Source: Metabacillus rhizolycopersici (GTDB taxonomy: Bacteria > Bacillota > Bacilli > Bacillales > Bacillaceae). From it: a DNA stretch of 64,000 bases. The position numbers and the translations under genes are program-made. The stretch spans positions 124,001 through 188,000 of the forward strand of contig NZ_JAIQUM010000001.1 of NCBI RefSeq assembly GCF_020075705.1, in the 5' to 3' direction. The notes beneath the pieces were generated by a model, which worked only from the letters and a program-made list of their open reading frames with translations, did not search any database and was not told the DNA's origin. Of this stretch, positions 46,120 to 54,389 are shown piece by piece (positions within the stretch are counted from its first letter, which is position 1; every line of letters starts with the position of its first letter).

Positions 46120-46499
46120 ATCTACCTCTCCAATCACTCTTGATTAAGCCCTAATAACGATATTAAAAATAGCTCGCCAAGCTGTGTAATCAAAACATAA
46201 TTCTACACTTATTTTATCCTTCATCATAAACACCAAAAGAGTATATCATTTACCCAAGAATCCTTAAAGACAACCATTGATCTTTCAGTCATTTTTGAAG
46301 TACCGTGCCCATTTTCATTCCATTACTCCCAACAAAGATCAACAAACCCTCATTAAATTTGGCTTGTCTTCCTTAAAACGCTATAATACTAATTAAATGA
46401 TTTTGATTCACAATCAATCAGACATGTTCAAAATAGATCCCATCACTTCGTTAACATGTCATCATTTAATAGCTTTCTATAGAAAGAGGTAACTGTATT
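46120..46499 (+). promoter_or_regulatory. Intergenic region with the promoter of the 46500 gene
   Basis: TTGGCT (46359-46364), a 17-bp spacer and TATAAT (46382-46387) form a sigma-A promoter on the plus strand, about 105 bp before the start codon. I see nothing else in the 380-bp gap. Confidence 0.6.
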
Positions 46500-46793
46500 A
46501 TGAATATTATTGAAGCAACAATTGAAAAACTTGAGGATCCATTCGGCATTCTTTCCGGTGATCGATATGAAATATTCCTAACATTAGAAATCGACGAAGA
46601 AGACGAACTATTTAGTGAGCACGGTATCTCACTTAAGCTAATTTACGCAATAGAAAATGAACAAGAAAAGATTGCCCAATATGATTTCATCGAAATAACA
46701 ACTGGGCGATTCTTAGACTTTGCATTGGAAGAAGATGAAGTAAAGGAAATCGAACAATATTGTCATCAACTCGTTGAAAATAATCAACTTTAA
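46500..46793 (+). CDS. Small acidic conserved protein (DUF6509-like)
   Basis: The 97-aa protein MNIIEATIEKLEDPFGILSG, DRYEIFLTLEIDEEDELFSE and so on is very acidic, with a predicted beta-rich core and a C-terminal helix (EEDEVKEIEQYCHQLVENNQ). The opening EKLEDPFGILSGDRYE is typical of a short Bacillus family that I recall as DUF6509. The function is unknown. AGAAAGAGG precedes the ATG. Confidence 0.7.
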   Translation: MNIIEATIEKLEDPFGILSGDRYEIFLTLEIDEEDELFSEHGISLKLIYAIENEQEKIAQYDFIEITTGRFLDFALEEDEVKEIEQYCHQLVENNQL

Positions 46794-46812
46794 CGAACAA
46801 ATCACTCTCATA

Positions 46813-46958
46813 AGAAAAGCGCAAGCGCCTTGTTCGGACCCCACAAGCATAAGCCACTCAGGAATAGAAGGTGTTCTTTACCTTCAATTCCTGAGTGGCT
46901 TAGACCCAAGAGGGGCTGGACGCTTGCGCTAGACACGAAAACTAAGTCAAAAATTTTA
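46813..46958 (+). repeat. Dispersed hairpin repeat, copy D (no DnaA box)
   Basis: It starts AAAAGCGCAAGCGCCTTG. The inner stem is TAAGCCACTCAGGAAT with its complement, and the outer arm is GGGGCTGGACGCTTGCGCTA. The tail is of the second type (AGACACGAAAACTAAGT). It begins 20 bp after the gene ending at 46793. Confidence 0.88.
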
Positions 46959-46976
46959 TACTTTCTTATCTTTCAC

Positions 46977-47009
46977 AAAAAGGACTAACTTTCGCAGTTA
47001 GTCCTTTTT
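46977..47009. terminator. Terminator of the 46500 gene
   Basis: AAAAAGGACTAACT/AGTTAGTCCTTTTT forms a 14-bp stem with a 5-nt loop, usable on both strands. Confidence 0.85.
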
Positions 47010-47036
47010 CACCTCCTATTTTTTACAATCATTTTT

Positions 47037-47065
47037 GTATATTATTCACAATAACGGACATCGTA
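47037..47065 (+). promoter_or_regulatory. Sigma-G type promoter of sspH
   Basis: GTATA (47037-47041), a 17-bp spacer and CATCGTA (47059-47065) fit the forespore sigma-G pattern GHATR-N17/18-CATNNTA. It lies 53 bp before the sspH start. Confidence 0.75.
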
Positions 47066-47118
47066 AATAAGTAGGCTCAGCCCAGAACACTTTTTTAAGA
47101 AAGGAGACACTTAGGGAT

Positions 47119-47298
47119 ATGGACATAAATCGAGCGAAGGAAATTTCACAATCAGGTGAACTAGCAAACGTTCGCTATCAAGATGAAGCAATTTACATAC
47201 AATCCATTAACGAAGATTTAAAAACTGCTAGAATTTACCCACTCAATAATCCCGCTTCAGAAATAGAAGTACCGATTGAAAATCTACGCGAGCAGTAA
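47119..47298 (+). CDS. sspH: H-type small acid-soluble spore protein
   Basis: The 59-aa protein MDINRAKEISQSGELANVRY, QDEAIYIQSINEDLKTARIY, PLNNPASEIEVPIENLREQ matches B. subtilis SspH (MNIQRAKEIVESP.., VYIQHV.., TARIYPLDEP). Such proteins accumulate in the forespore core and are degraded at germination. AAGGAG lies 13 bases before the ATG. The sigma-G-type promoter upstream supports forespore expression, and with it a spore-forming host. Confidence 0.92.
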   Translation: MDINRAKEISQSGELANVRYQDEAIYIQSINEDLKTARIYPLNNPASEIEVPIENLREQ

Positions 47299-47392
47299 TG
47301 CATAACCAACTGTTAGTAGAGTTTTACTGACCTATAAGAATGGAGTAAGCTATATCTACTCTATAGGACAAAATCTAGTTATTTCTTAAGTA

Positions 47393-47433
47393 ATAAAAAA
47401 AGACTGACTATTAGCTTAAAATAGTCAGTCTTC
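47393..47433 (-). terminator. Terminator of the cold-shock gene
   Basis: AGACTGACTATT/AATAGTCAGTCT has a 7-nt loop and is followed by TTTTTTTATT on the minus strand. Confidence 0.9.
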
Positions 47434-47441
47434 TATACTTA

Positions 47442-47645
47442 TTATAATTTTACAACGTCTTCAGCTTGAGGGCCACGGTTTCCTTCAACGATGTTGAATT
47501 CAACTTTTTGCCCTTCTTCTAACGTTTTGAAACCTTCACCAGTAATAGCACTGAAGTGAACAAATACATCGTTTCCTTCTGCAACTTCGATAAATCCGAA
47601 ACCTTTTTCTGAATTAAACCATTTAACAGTACCAGTAGTTTTCAT
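47442..47645 (-). CDS. Cold-shock protein (Csp family RNA chaperone)
   Basis: A 67-aa OB-fold nucleic-acid binder that melts RNA structure. It has RNP1 KGFGFIEV at about 16-23 and RNP2 VFVHFSAI at about 28-35, and ends [10 protein letters not shown]. The start is ATG 47645 with GGAGGT at the right distance; a longer frame to 47660 is an artefact. It is closest to the CspB/CspC/CspD group and I do not assign a letter. A long upstream region with a consensus promoter at 48171-48199 may make its transcript leader about 520 nt. Confidence 0.95.
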   Translation of the reverse strand: MKTTGTVKWFNSEKGFGFIEVAEGNDVFVHFSAITGEGFKTLEEGQKVEFNIVEGNRGPQAEDVVKL

Positions 47646-48164
47646 GAGTGAAACCTCCAAAGATTTTTTAATATGTTACTTACATTTAGTAAATAAGAAT
47701 CCACATATTATAGAGAATATCTAAGTATGGAGTGAATAATCTTTATAATACGTGAATTACTTAGCTCCATATTTATTAATAAAAAATAAAGTGAAACTCC
47801 CCATCAGTAGAGAGATTCTCTATCCCCTACTGATAGATAGCGAGAGTCACCACAGCTTTCACATTCAGTTATCCCCGAGCCTTCTCTTCTTAATATTTAC
47901 AAAGAGCTAGTAGCTAGGGTTTTACTACTTGTTCATGCATGATAAACTTCTTATCTATTTATTTTCCATTCATTCTATTATTGAAATTGCAAAAACTCAA
48001 AACAACGAAAGCCCTACCTCTCTTTCGTCCTTACGGCTCCTAGTCCGTGCCAGTGTGAATTGATTTAACGTGTCTGTGATTTTATTTAAGACCTTTTTCA
48101 GGTCACATCCAGAAAACATTTCATTCACATTACACTATAATTAGTGAAGTCGTTAATAAGCACT
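47646..48164 (-). ncRNA. Structured long leader or independent RNA upstream of the cold-shock gene
   Basis: The putative minus-strand transcript from about 48164 contains several stems: GACCTGAAAAAGGTC (near 48085); GCACGGACTAGGAGCCGTAA; ACGAAAG/CTTTCGT (near 48004-48028); and ATCAGTAGGGG..CTACTGAT (near 47802-47834). No protein frame or known riboswitch core was recognised. A second, nearer -10 (TATAAT at 47707-47712, -35 TTCACT with 18-bp spacer) may give a short leader of about 55 nt instead. Confidence 0.45.
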
Positions 48165-48170
48165 TTTATT

Positions 48171-48199
48171 ATTATAGATTATTTGTCATCAATTGTCAA
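48171..48199 (-). promoter_or_regulatory. Consensus sigma-A promoter far upstream of the cold-shock gene
   Basis: The minus strand has TTGACA (48194-48199), a 17-bp spacer and TATAAT (48171-48176), so both hexamers are perfect. No gene other than the cold-shock gene lies downstream on that strand within 700 bp. Confidence 0.85.
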
Positions 48200-48370
48200 T
48201 TACAAACACATTTTTTGTAAAAACGTCACTAAATTCGCATTTACCATATTACCTTGGCTTCTTTTTCCACTCCCGAAAATTTCGGCATTTTCCTATTACT
48301 TGTTTCCCTACGAACATCTTCGCGAAATACTTTTTACTAATTTATGATTCTCTACTTGTAGAATTCAGTA

Positions 48371-48403
48371 CACATGCGGCCCGTTAATAGGACCGCAACG
48401 TGA
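48371..48403 (-). terminator. Possible terminator of the moa/mob operon
   Basis: CACGTTGCGGTCC..GGGCCGCATGTG can fold with G-U pairs just after the moaD stop, but there is no U-run. It may be a weak terminator. Confidence 0.4.
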
Positions 48404-48637
48404 TTAACCTCCACTTACAGGTGGTATAAACGCTACAACATCACCCGGTTGAACAAGATCCCCCTCAAGTGCATATTCTTCATTTACCGCGATCATCACA
48501 TGCTCCAATGATCCTAGCTCGTATTTGGTTGCAACTTCGTTCTTTAACTCTTTCACAGTAAGCGGTGAATGTTCAATTTCTATTATCTCTTTCCCTACCT
48601 TTTCTTGTAAGTGAGCAAATAATAATACTTTAATCAT
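48404..48637 (-). CDS. moaD: Molybdopterin synthase small subunit
   Basis: A 77-aa ubiquitin-like sulfur carrier. It ends in FIPPVSGG, whose terminal Gly-Gly is adenylated and thiocarboxylated for sulfur transfer in molybdopterin synthesis. It has VKVLLFAHLQEKVG at the N-terminus. The start is ATG 48637, 9 bases after AGGAG and overlapping the moaE end by 8 bp; an earlier TTG at 48646 would sit on the ribosome site. Last gene of the operon. Confidence 0.92.
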   Translation of the reverse strand: MIKVLLFAHLQEKVGKEIIEIEHSPLTVKELKNEVATKYELGSLEHVMIAVNEEYALEGDLVQPGDVVAFIPPVSGG

Positions 48638-49103
48638 TCTCTTCAACTCCTAATGGTTTCCCTTCTGGATATGATGTTTTTTCCAGTTGATCCCCAATCC
48701 ACGATTCACCATCTTCCCATATTTCTTTTTTCCAGATTGGGACAATTTGTTTGATACGTTCAATCGCATATTCGTTCGCTTCATATGCATCTTTCCGATG
48801 TGGCGTAGAAACTGCGATCACAACAGCTATTTCCGTGATTTCTAATTTACCGATCCGATGAGTGATGGCAACTTTTGCATCATTCCATTTTTCATTTATT
48901 TCATACCCTATCTGCTCTAGCATTTTCACAGCCATTTTTTCATATGCTTGATACTCCAGTAATAGGGTTCTCTTCCCATAGGTAAATTCTCTTACAGTCC
49001 CGATAAATGTCGTAACTGCACCCGCTTCATTGCGTATCACTTTATTCGTTATCTCTTCTATTGAAATAGGATCTTTTACTACCTCAAACAAAGGTTTATT
49101 CAA
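48630..49103 (-). CDS. moaE: Molybdopterin synthase large subunit
   Basis: The catalytic half of molybdopterin synthase, 157 aa, converts cyclic pyranopterin monophosphate to molybdopterin with MoaD. It has the motifs GAVTTFIGTVREFTYGKRTL, HRIGKLEITEIAVVIAVSTP, HRKDAYEANEYAIERIKQIV and PIWKKEIWEDGESWIG, with the conserved active-site lysines. It overlaps mobB by 8 bp at its start. Confidence 0.94.
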   Translation of the reverse strand: MNKPLFEVVKDPISIEEITNKVIRNEAGAVTTFIGTVREFTYGKRTLLLEYQAYEKMAVKMLEQIGYEINEKWNDAKVAITHRIGKLEITEIAVVIAVSTPHRKDAYEANEYAIERIKQIVPIWKKEIWEDGESWIGDQLEKTSYPEGKPLGVEEND

Positions 49104-49608
49104 TCATTTCACCTACTTTATTCGTTAATAACCATTCGATACATTCTTTTGTATGATAAAAAGTTTGAAAGCGTTCTGTGATCTCTTTTGGAAGTTGGAA
49201 TCTTGCAATAACACAGCTAATATTCAAGAGATCATTCAGCAACAGTAAATCCGCTTGTGATGTTACTAGTACTACTTTTGGATATGCTGCCAATTTAAAG
49301 CCTTCGACGACAATAACGTCTAATTGGAATTGACTATACAATGTTACCATTTGTGAAAGTGATAGGGACAATTTTTCTGAAGTAAGCACAAGTGAACCAT
49401 TTCCCTCTACAAGAGTTACTTGCGCTCCCGCCTGGCGATGCTTCCCCGTATCCTTACGTTGATCATCCATTTTGATTGCCTCTAGATGCCCGTGATGTTT
49501 AATCGTACCTACCTTTAGTTTTTGTCTTACAGCTGCTTCAATATACTCAACAACAAAAGTGGTTTTCCCACTATTTTGATACCCTACTACTTGAAGGATT
49601 CTGCCCAA
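49096..49608 (-). CDS. mobB: Molybdopterin-guanine dinucleotide biosynthesis adaptor
   Basis: A 170-aa P-loop GTPase that assists MobA in adding GMP to molybdopterin. The P-loop is GYQNSGKTTFVVEY at about 8-21, followed by KVGTIKHHGH and IVVEGFKLAAYPKVVLVTSQ. It overlaps both neighbours (moeA by 22 bp, moaE by 8 bp), so the operon is translated as a tightly coupled unit. Confidence 0.93.
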   Translation of the reverse strand: MGRILQVVGYQNSGKTTFVVEYIEAAVRQKLKVGTIKHHGHLEAIKMDDQRKDTGKHRQAGAQVTLVEGNGSLVLTSEKLSLSLSQMVTLYSQFQLDVIVVEGFKLAAYPKVVLVTSQADLLLLNDLLNISCVIARFQLPKEITERFQTFYHTKECIEWLLTNKVGEMIE

Positions 49609-50867
49609 GATATTTCACTTCCAATTTGTTCCTCAACTAACAATACATCTACTTGATCACCTGTTTGAAATCCTCTCGTCCCCCCCGGCAAAACAATAAA
49701 TGCATTTGACTCTGCTAGTGATGTAACGACATTTGATTTATCTAAGCCAACGGGCGACGCTATTAACTCTCCTTTCGCAAACGAGAGCTTCCCTCTGACA
49801 AATCGCGTAAAAGGATTCGCTTTTAAGAAATCCTTCCCTAAATTAGCTGTTACTTTCCGAAGATGAGGCTTTTCAGAAGATAAATAGGATCGAACGATCG
49901 GCCTTACAAATAATTCAAATCCAACATAGCAGGCAGACGGATTACCAGAAAGACCGAATAATAATTTCCCATTATATTCAGCAACTGTTGTCACACTCCC
50001 AGGTCTCATCGCCACTTTATTAAATAAAACATTTGCACCTAAACGCTTATAAATCTCTGGTAAATAATCATAGTCGCCAACGGAAACACCCCCAGTCGTA
50101 ATCAGAAAATCAACGTTAGATAGCGCATTTTTAATCGCTTCATAGCATTCATCAATATCGTCCATTAGCTTACCTAAATAAATTGGTTCTGCTCCACTTC
50201 GTCTCGTTTGCGCTTCAATCATAAATGAATTACTATTTCTTATTTTTCCAGGTACAAGCTGTTCACCTACATCAAGAAGCTCACTACCAGTCGCAATGAT
50301 TCCTATAGTAGGCTTTTTTATAACTGTCACGGTTGCATATCCAAATGTAGCAAGAAGCGCGATCGTACCTGGAGTGATATAGGCACCCTTTTTAACGAGC
50401 GTACTTCCTTGCGGGGTGTCTTCCCCTTCAAATGAAATATTATCTCCGCTATTGAAGGGCCTTTTTATTGACATAAACACTTTTTCTTCCTTCTCAAACA
50501 CTTTCGTTAATTCTAGCATCACAACTGCATCGCAGCCGTTAGGTAGTTGTGCACCAGTCATAATTCTAATTGCTTGCATTTCTCCTAGTACAAACTCACT
50601 GACACTACCTGCACCGATTTCATCAATGACTTCAAATTCGACTGGTTGATCAGTACTCGCAAGCTTCGAATCGATTGAACGGATTGCAAACCCATCATAT
50701 GGCGAGCGATCAAATGGAGGTACAGGGTGGTCTGCGATTAAATCTTCTGCTAAAAACCTTCCATAACTTTCTCGCAAAGAAACTTGTTCCTTTTCACCTA
50801 GTACCGAATATCTCATCACTCTTTCAATTGCTTCCTTTACGGCTAATGGCCTTCTTCTCTCTACCAT
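49587..50867 (-). CDS. moeA: Molybdopterin molybdenumtransferase
   Basis: Inserts molybdate into adenylated molybdopterin. The 426-aa protein has the N-terminal PPFDRSPYDGFAIRS, GEMQAIRIMTGAQLPNGCDA, the MoCF domain ITTGGVSVGDYDYLPEIYKR and LFGLSGNPSACYVGFELF, and a C-terminal beta-barrel. I choose ATG 50867 with GGAG 8 bases upstream; GTG 50876 overlaps the mobA stop and is also possible. Confidence 0.94.
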   Translation of the reverse strand: MVERRRPLAVKEAIERVMRYSVLGEKEQVSLRESYGRFLAEDLIADHPVPPFDRSPYDGFAIRSIDSKLASTDQPVEFEVIDEIGAGSVSEFVLGEMQAIRIMTGAQLPNGCDAVVMLELTKVFEKEEKVFMSIKRPFNSGDNISFEGEDTPQGSTLVKKGAYITPGTIALLATFGYATVTVIKKPTIGIIATGSELLDVGEQLVPGKIRNSNSFMIEAQTRRSGAEPIYLGKLMDDIDECYEAIKNALSNVDFLITTGGVSVGDYDYLPEIYKRLGANVLFNKVAMRPGSVTTVAEYNGKLLFGLSGNPSACYVGFELFVRPIVRSYLSSEKPHLRKVTANLGKDFLKANPFTRFVRGKLSFAKGELIASPVGLDKSNVVTSLAESNAFIVLPGGTRGFQTGDQVDVLLVEEQIGSEISWAESFK

Positions 50868-50872
50868 CAAAT

Positions 50873-51508
50873 TCACTCCGGTCTGTTATAAGATTCTGAT
50901 ATTTTACCATTAGAAAGTAGCTTTGTGTAATCTTCTTGTGAATTTATGTTACTAAAAACCTTCGCATCTACAGCCAGCTCTTGTTCAGAAGCATAGATGA
51001 CGTCTATTTTTTTAAGGAATGACATCATTTTATACTCATGTTTCAACAGTTGCTTTTCAAGCTTTGCAAAAATAGATTGGTGATATACCCCAATCAACGG
51101 ATGGTGCTTTCCATTAACCCTCGGGATAATCGCCGTTACACTAGAGCTTCTCATATCTAGCAAACTATGCAAGGTGCGTTTAGAGATGAACGGGATGTCA
51201 CATGAAACGACGACATACCATTCTGCCTCGATATTTTTCATCGCCGTATAAATTCCAGCTAACGGCCCTTTCCCTTTTACTTTTTCATCATCAACTAGCA
51301 CCTGACACGACGCCATTTCTTTAAATTGATCTATCAAGTCCTGATGACTGATAATCACTTGCTGGTTGGATACTTCTTTTAGAGCAAAATAGGAATGTTC
51401 CCAAAAGAATCGACCTTTAAATTTTGCGAATGCTTTCTTTCCACCGAACCGTCTAGATTCACCACCCGCTAATAACACACCGACTGTTTCATGCAAAATT
51501 CTGTACAC
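50873..51508 (-). CDS. mobA: Molybdenum cofactor guanylyltransferase
   Basis: The 211-aa nucleotidyltransferase makes molybdopterin guanine dinucleotide. It has the motif LLAGGESRRFGGKKAF at about 12-27, DDEKVKGKGPLAGIYTAMKN near 93-112 and VVVSCDIPFISK (metal Asp). First gene of mobA-moeA-mobB-moaE-moaD, in the same order as B. subtilis. moaA, moaB and moaC are not in the window, nor is any molybdoenzyme. The GTG start is uncertain, since a TTG five codons later is also possible. Confidence 0.92.
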   Translation of the reverse strand: MYRILHETVGVLLAGGESRRFGGKKAFAKFKGRFFWEHSYFALKEVSNQQVIISHQDLIDQFKEMASCQVLVDDEKVKGKGPLAGIYTAMKNIEAEWYVVVSCDIPFISKRTLHSLLDMRSSSVTAIIPRVNGKHHPLIGVYHQSIFAKLEKQLLKHEYKMMSFLKKIDVIYASEQELAVDAKVFSNINSQEDYTKLLSNGKISESYNRPE

Positions 51509-51571
51509 TCCCTCACCTATTAATTTTCAATTTAACAACCATAAAGCGAGATTTCCCTTAATCTTCACGTG

Positions 51572-51611
51572 CAAAAAAAGTCAGTTACCACAAGATGGGT
51601 AACCGACTTCT
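51572..51611 (-). terminator. Terminator of ykuV
   Basis: AGTCGGTTACCCATCTTGTG GTAACTGACT on the minus strand is followed by TTTTTTTG. Confidence 0.88.
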
Positions 51612-51624
51612 TTTCGAACATTAC

Positions 51625-52080
51625 TTATTCTGCATTTTCATTTTCTGCTAGAACACGATTCACACGCTTCTCTAGCATTTTCATTCCGCTTCCACCTGCT
51701 TGGAAGTGACGAAGCTTGCCTTCTTTATCAAAAACATAGTATGCAGGAACATATTGGTTTTCTAATTTCTCAGTGAATTTATGTTCACTATCAACAAAGA
51801 TTGGTTGGTTAATATCGTGTTCTGCTGCAACTTTTTTAATTTCTTCAATGTTCAAATCGTCTTCTGAACGAGGCATATGAACAGCAACAACATTTAATTT
51901 ATCTTTATATTGATCACGAAATTCATTTACTTGTGGCATTGCTTCTTTACATAAATGACAGCTTATAGACCAGAAATGAATTAGTGTTGGCTTCTCGCCA
52001 ATTAATTGATCTTTTGTAACTTCGCCATTTAACCATTCCGTTGCACCAGTTAATTCTGGCATTGGCTCACGTAATTTCAT
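51625..52080 (-). CDS. ykuV: Thioredoxin-fold thiol-disulfide protein, YkuV
   Basis: The 151-aa TlpA/AhpC-type thioredoxin has active site WSISCHLCKEAMPQ with Cys41 and Cys44 (CHLC). It has a cis-Pro region (NQYVPAYYVFDKEGKLRHFQ) and no signal peptide, so it is cytosolic like B. subtilis YkuV. It probably reduces or serves the peroxiredoxin encoded just upstream. GGAGGGG precedes the ATG. Confidence 0.92.
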   Translation of the reverse strand: MKLREPMPELTGATEWLNGEVTKDQLIGEKPTLIHFWSISCHLCKEAMPQVNEFRDQYKDKLNVVAVHMPRSEDDLNIEEIKKVAAEHDINQPIFVDSEHKFTEKLENQYVPAYYVFDKEGKLRHFQAGGSGMKMLEKRVNRVLAENENAE

Positions 52081-52107
52081 TATTTTCCCCTCCGTAAATA
52101 AAAATGT

Positions 52108-52215
52108 ACCAGCGCCTTATTCAACTCAAACAATTAAGACACTCATGAAATAAAAATGTTTTTATCTTCATTTCATGAATGTCTAGACCCCAGTAGGTTT
52201 AGGCACCAGAGATCG
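52108..52215 (+). repeat. Dispersed hairpin repeat, degenerate copy E
   Basis: AGCGCCTTATTCAACTC, an inner stem ACTCATGAAAT/ATTTCATGAAT and AGACCCCAGTAGG..GGCACC keep the family layout, with many changes. There is no DnaA box. It lies between the ykuV start and the ykuU stop. Confidence 0.6.
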
Positions 52216-52318
52216 ACACAACAAGTTATTCTTTAAGGTATGAAAAGCGAAGGCTTAATTTTATCCCGCAGATCAAAATTAGACGCTTATCACAGCTTAT
52301 AAGACTATCACTTTCTTG

Positions 52319-52361
52319 TTAAAAAAGGGCTGACATTATTCCATCGTCAGCCTCTTTTTCA
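52319..52361 (-). terminator. Terminator of ykuU
   Basis: GAGGCTGAC..GTCAGCCCTTTTTT on the minus strand: a 7-bp core stem with a T6 tail. Confidence 0.85.
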
Positions 52362-52379
52362 ACCTTGCCTATTTACAGC

Positions 52380-52922
52380 TTATAGAGTAGCTTGACCTGG
52401 CTTCCAGTTTGCTGGGCAAAGTCCACCAGTTTGAAGCGCTTGAAGCACACGTAGTGTTTCGTCTACGTCACGTCCGATGTTGTTGTGGTTAACTACAGAG
52501 TATTGTAGTTCACCTTCTGGGTTAATGATGAATAATCCACGAAGAGCAATACCTTCTTCTTCGATTAACACACCATATTCACGTGAAACAACATGGTTAG
52601 TATCAGCAGCTAGAGTATATTTTAAATCCCCTAAGCCATTGTTTTTACGATCAGTATTAATCCATGCTAAATGAGTGTGGATTGTATCAGTAGAAACACC
52701 GATTACTTCTGCATCTAAATCTTCAAATTCGTCGAAACGATCGCTCATTGCAGTGATTTCTGTTGGACAAACAAATGTGAAATCCATTGGATAGAAGAAA
52801 AGAACTGTCCATTTGTCGTTTTTCATATTCTCTTCTAAGCTTACTTTACCAAATTCTTTGTTTGCTAATACTGCCTCCATTTCAAATCGTGGAGCTTGTT
52901 TTCCTACCATACGTTCTGCCAT
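52380..52922 (-). CDS. ykuU: 2-Cys peroxiredoxin, YkuU
   Basis: The 180-aa AhpC/Prx1-type peroxidase reduces hydrogen peroxide and organic peroxides. The peroxidatic Cys52 lies in DFTFVCPTEITAMSDRFDEF, and the resolving Cys lies near the C-terminus in GGLCPANWKPGQ. The GGLG-like and C-terminal segments suggest a sensitive typical 2-Cys enzyme. The start is ATG 52922 with GGAGGG at 8 bases; the frame extends to 52997 without a site. Next to the thioredoxin-like YkuV, its likely reductant. Confidence 0.94.
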   Translation of the reverse strand: MAERMVGKQAPRFEMEAVLANKEFGKVSLEENMKNDKWTVLFFYPMDFTFVCPTEITAMSDRFDEFEDLDAEVIGVSTDTIHTHLAWINTDRKNNGLGDLKYTLAADTNHVVSREYGVLIEEEGIALRGLFIINPEGELQYSVVNHNNIGRDVDETLRVLQALQTGGLCPANWKPGQATL

Positions 52923-53004
52923 TATGTAATCCCTCCAAAAATAGTTTGCCAATTTATTTGGCTTTTTTAATTGAGAATAAAAAAACAATCTTCTCAATTA
53001 ATAA

Positions 53005-53054
53005 CTTGTCCTCTATACAGTGTTTATTATAGGACAAGCTTCCTTTTTAGTCAA
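53005..53054 (-). promoter_or_regulatory. ykuU promoter with inverted repeat
   Basis: The minus strand has -35 TTGACT (53049-53054), a 17-bp spacer and -10 TATAAT (53026-53031). A perfect inverted repeat, AGGACAAG (53031-53038) and CTTGTCCT (53005-53012), brackets the -10 and the likely start. A second inverted repeat, ATTGAGAA/TTCTCAAT (52970-52998), lies in the leader. Confidence 0.7.
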
Positions 53055-53428
53055 TATTAGATAATAATAATTTTAAGATAGATATATTTACTATCTACTT
53101 AACAATTTCATTATCCCCTAATCGCAAAGTAAAATTCAACTTTTTTGCCTTTGTACCCCTTTTAGAAACTCCACTTTTTATCCTTACACTTATCTATAAA
53201 AAACCGTATACGATCGTCATTTACGCACGGAAATACTACTTACTTTATCCAACTTTCTCTTTATTTATCGCTTTGTTTTCGTACTTTTTTGACGACTTTA
53301 GCTAAACTTCTTCATTTTTCAACAATTTCTGTTTAACATAATAGGGAATGAACTATTCTTTCTTTCCAAAACGATGTGTTAATTCTAAAAAGGATGAAAG
53401 AACTTTACTATGAAAGGATGTTGTTTGA
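53055..53428. other. Divergent gap between ykuU and ykuT
   Basis: About 370 bp, very AT-rich. The plus-strand promoter of ykuT must lie here (TAATAG-like -10 near 53339), but I cannot define it well. No gene is seen. Confidence 0.35.
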
Positions 53429-54265
53429 ATGGATTTTTTTCAAAACGTAGATTGGTCATCAATTCTAAAAGATACGGGAATTATTCTTTTGAAGCTCATC
53501 GGAATTATCGCTGCTTTCTTGATTGTCAAAGCAATCGGTCGTAGAGTCATAAAGAAGATGTTTCAACGTTTACAAGCACGTCATAGTATATCAACTGGTC
53601 GAGCATTAACACTACAAAGCCTATCATTAAACGTTTTATCCTATACGCTCATTTTCATATTCATTGTGATGGTATTTGAAGTATTTGGTTATAATGCTAC
53701 GGCTTTATTAGCAGGTGCAGGAGTTGTTGGGCTTGCAATTGGTTTTGGCGCACAAGGATTAGTGAGTGATGTTGTAACTGGTTTTTTCCTTCTCTTAGAA
53801 AAACAAATCGATGTAGAGGATTATGTTACAATTGCAGGATTTGAAGGAATCGTTGAACAAGTCGGTCTTCGTACGACACAGATTAGAGGATTCGATGGCA
53901 CTCTCCATTATTTACCCAATAGACAAATTATCAATGTGAGTAATCATTCCCGAGGAAATATGCGGGCCCTTGTTGATATCGGGATTTCATATGATGACGA
54001 TATTGATCAGACAATTGCAATTTTACAAGAGGTTTGTGAACGGATTGCTGCTGAAGATGTTAGCATCGTTGATGGTCCAAATGTACTTGGTGTACAAGCA
54101 CTCGGTGCATCAGATATCATCATTCGTATAATCGCAAAAACAGAGAACGGTCAGCAATCGGCAGTTGAACGAAAGCTTCGTAAAACAATAAAGGAACAGT
54201 TAGAGGCTAATCGGATTGAAGTACCGTTCCCTCATCAAGTATCAATTGAAAAAAAGAGTAACTAG
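53429..54265 (+). CDS. ykuT: Small-conductance mechanosensitive channel, YkuT
   Basis: The 278-aa MscS-type channel opens on membrane tension and releases solutes after osmotic downshock. It has three membrane segments (about 15-35, 60-85, 92-115). The pore helix is [20 protein letters not shown] with the Gly/Ala packing pattern. The cytoplasmic beta domain has [20 protein letters not shown] and [15 protein letters not shown], and the C-terminal alpha/beta domain follows. A single gene, divergent from ykuU, as in B. subtilis. Confidence 0.93.
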   Translation: MDFFQNVDWSSILKDTGIILLKLIGIIAAFLIVKAIGRRVIKKMFQRLQARHSISTGRALTLQSLSLNVLSYTLIFIFIVMVFEVFGYNATALLAGAGVVGLAIGFGAQGLVSDVVTGFFLLLEKQIDVEDYVTIAGFEGIVEQVGLRTTQIRGFDGTLHYLPNRQIINVSNHSRGNMRALVDIGISYDDDIDQTIAILQEVCERIAAEDVSIVDGPNVLGVQALGASDIIIRIIAKTENGQQSAVERKLRKTIKEQLEANRIEVPFPHQVSIEKKSN

Positions 54266-54342
54266 AATCATTTTACATGGAGCAAAACCCTTGAGTGGTT
54301 AGTTCATATTTCACCGATGCCTAATCTAATGCTTTCTATCTG

Positions 54343-54387
54343 CTAAAAAAGGAAAGAACACAATTTTAGGTGCTCTTTCCTTTTTTA
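54343..54387. terminator. Shared terminator of ykuT and ykuS
   Basis: AAAAAAGGAAAGAACAC pairs with GTGCTCTTTCCTTTTTT; it lies between converging genes. Confidence 0.88.
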
Positions 54388-54389
54388 TC

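Noticed and set aside
47796..47850. TetO-like sequence CTACTGATAGATAG in the csp leader
   Set aside because: It does not match the tet operator consensus and no TetR gene is near; it is better explained as a stem of the leader.
48144..48387. Overlapping plus-strand frames of 64-67 residues
   Set aside because: No ribosome site, unusual composition, and they lie across the minus-strand csp promoter.
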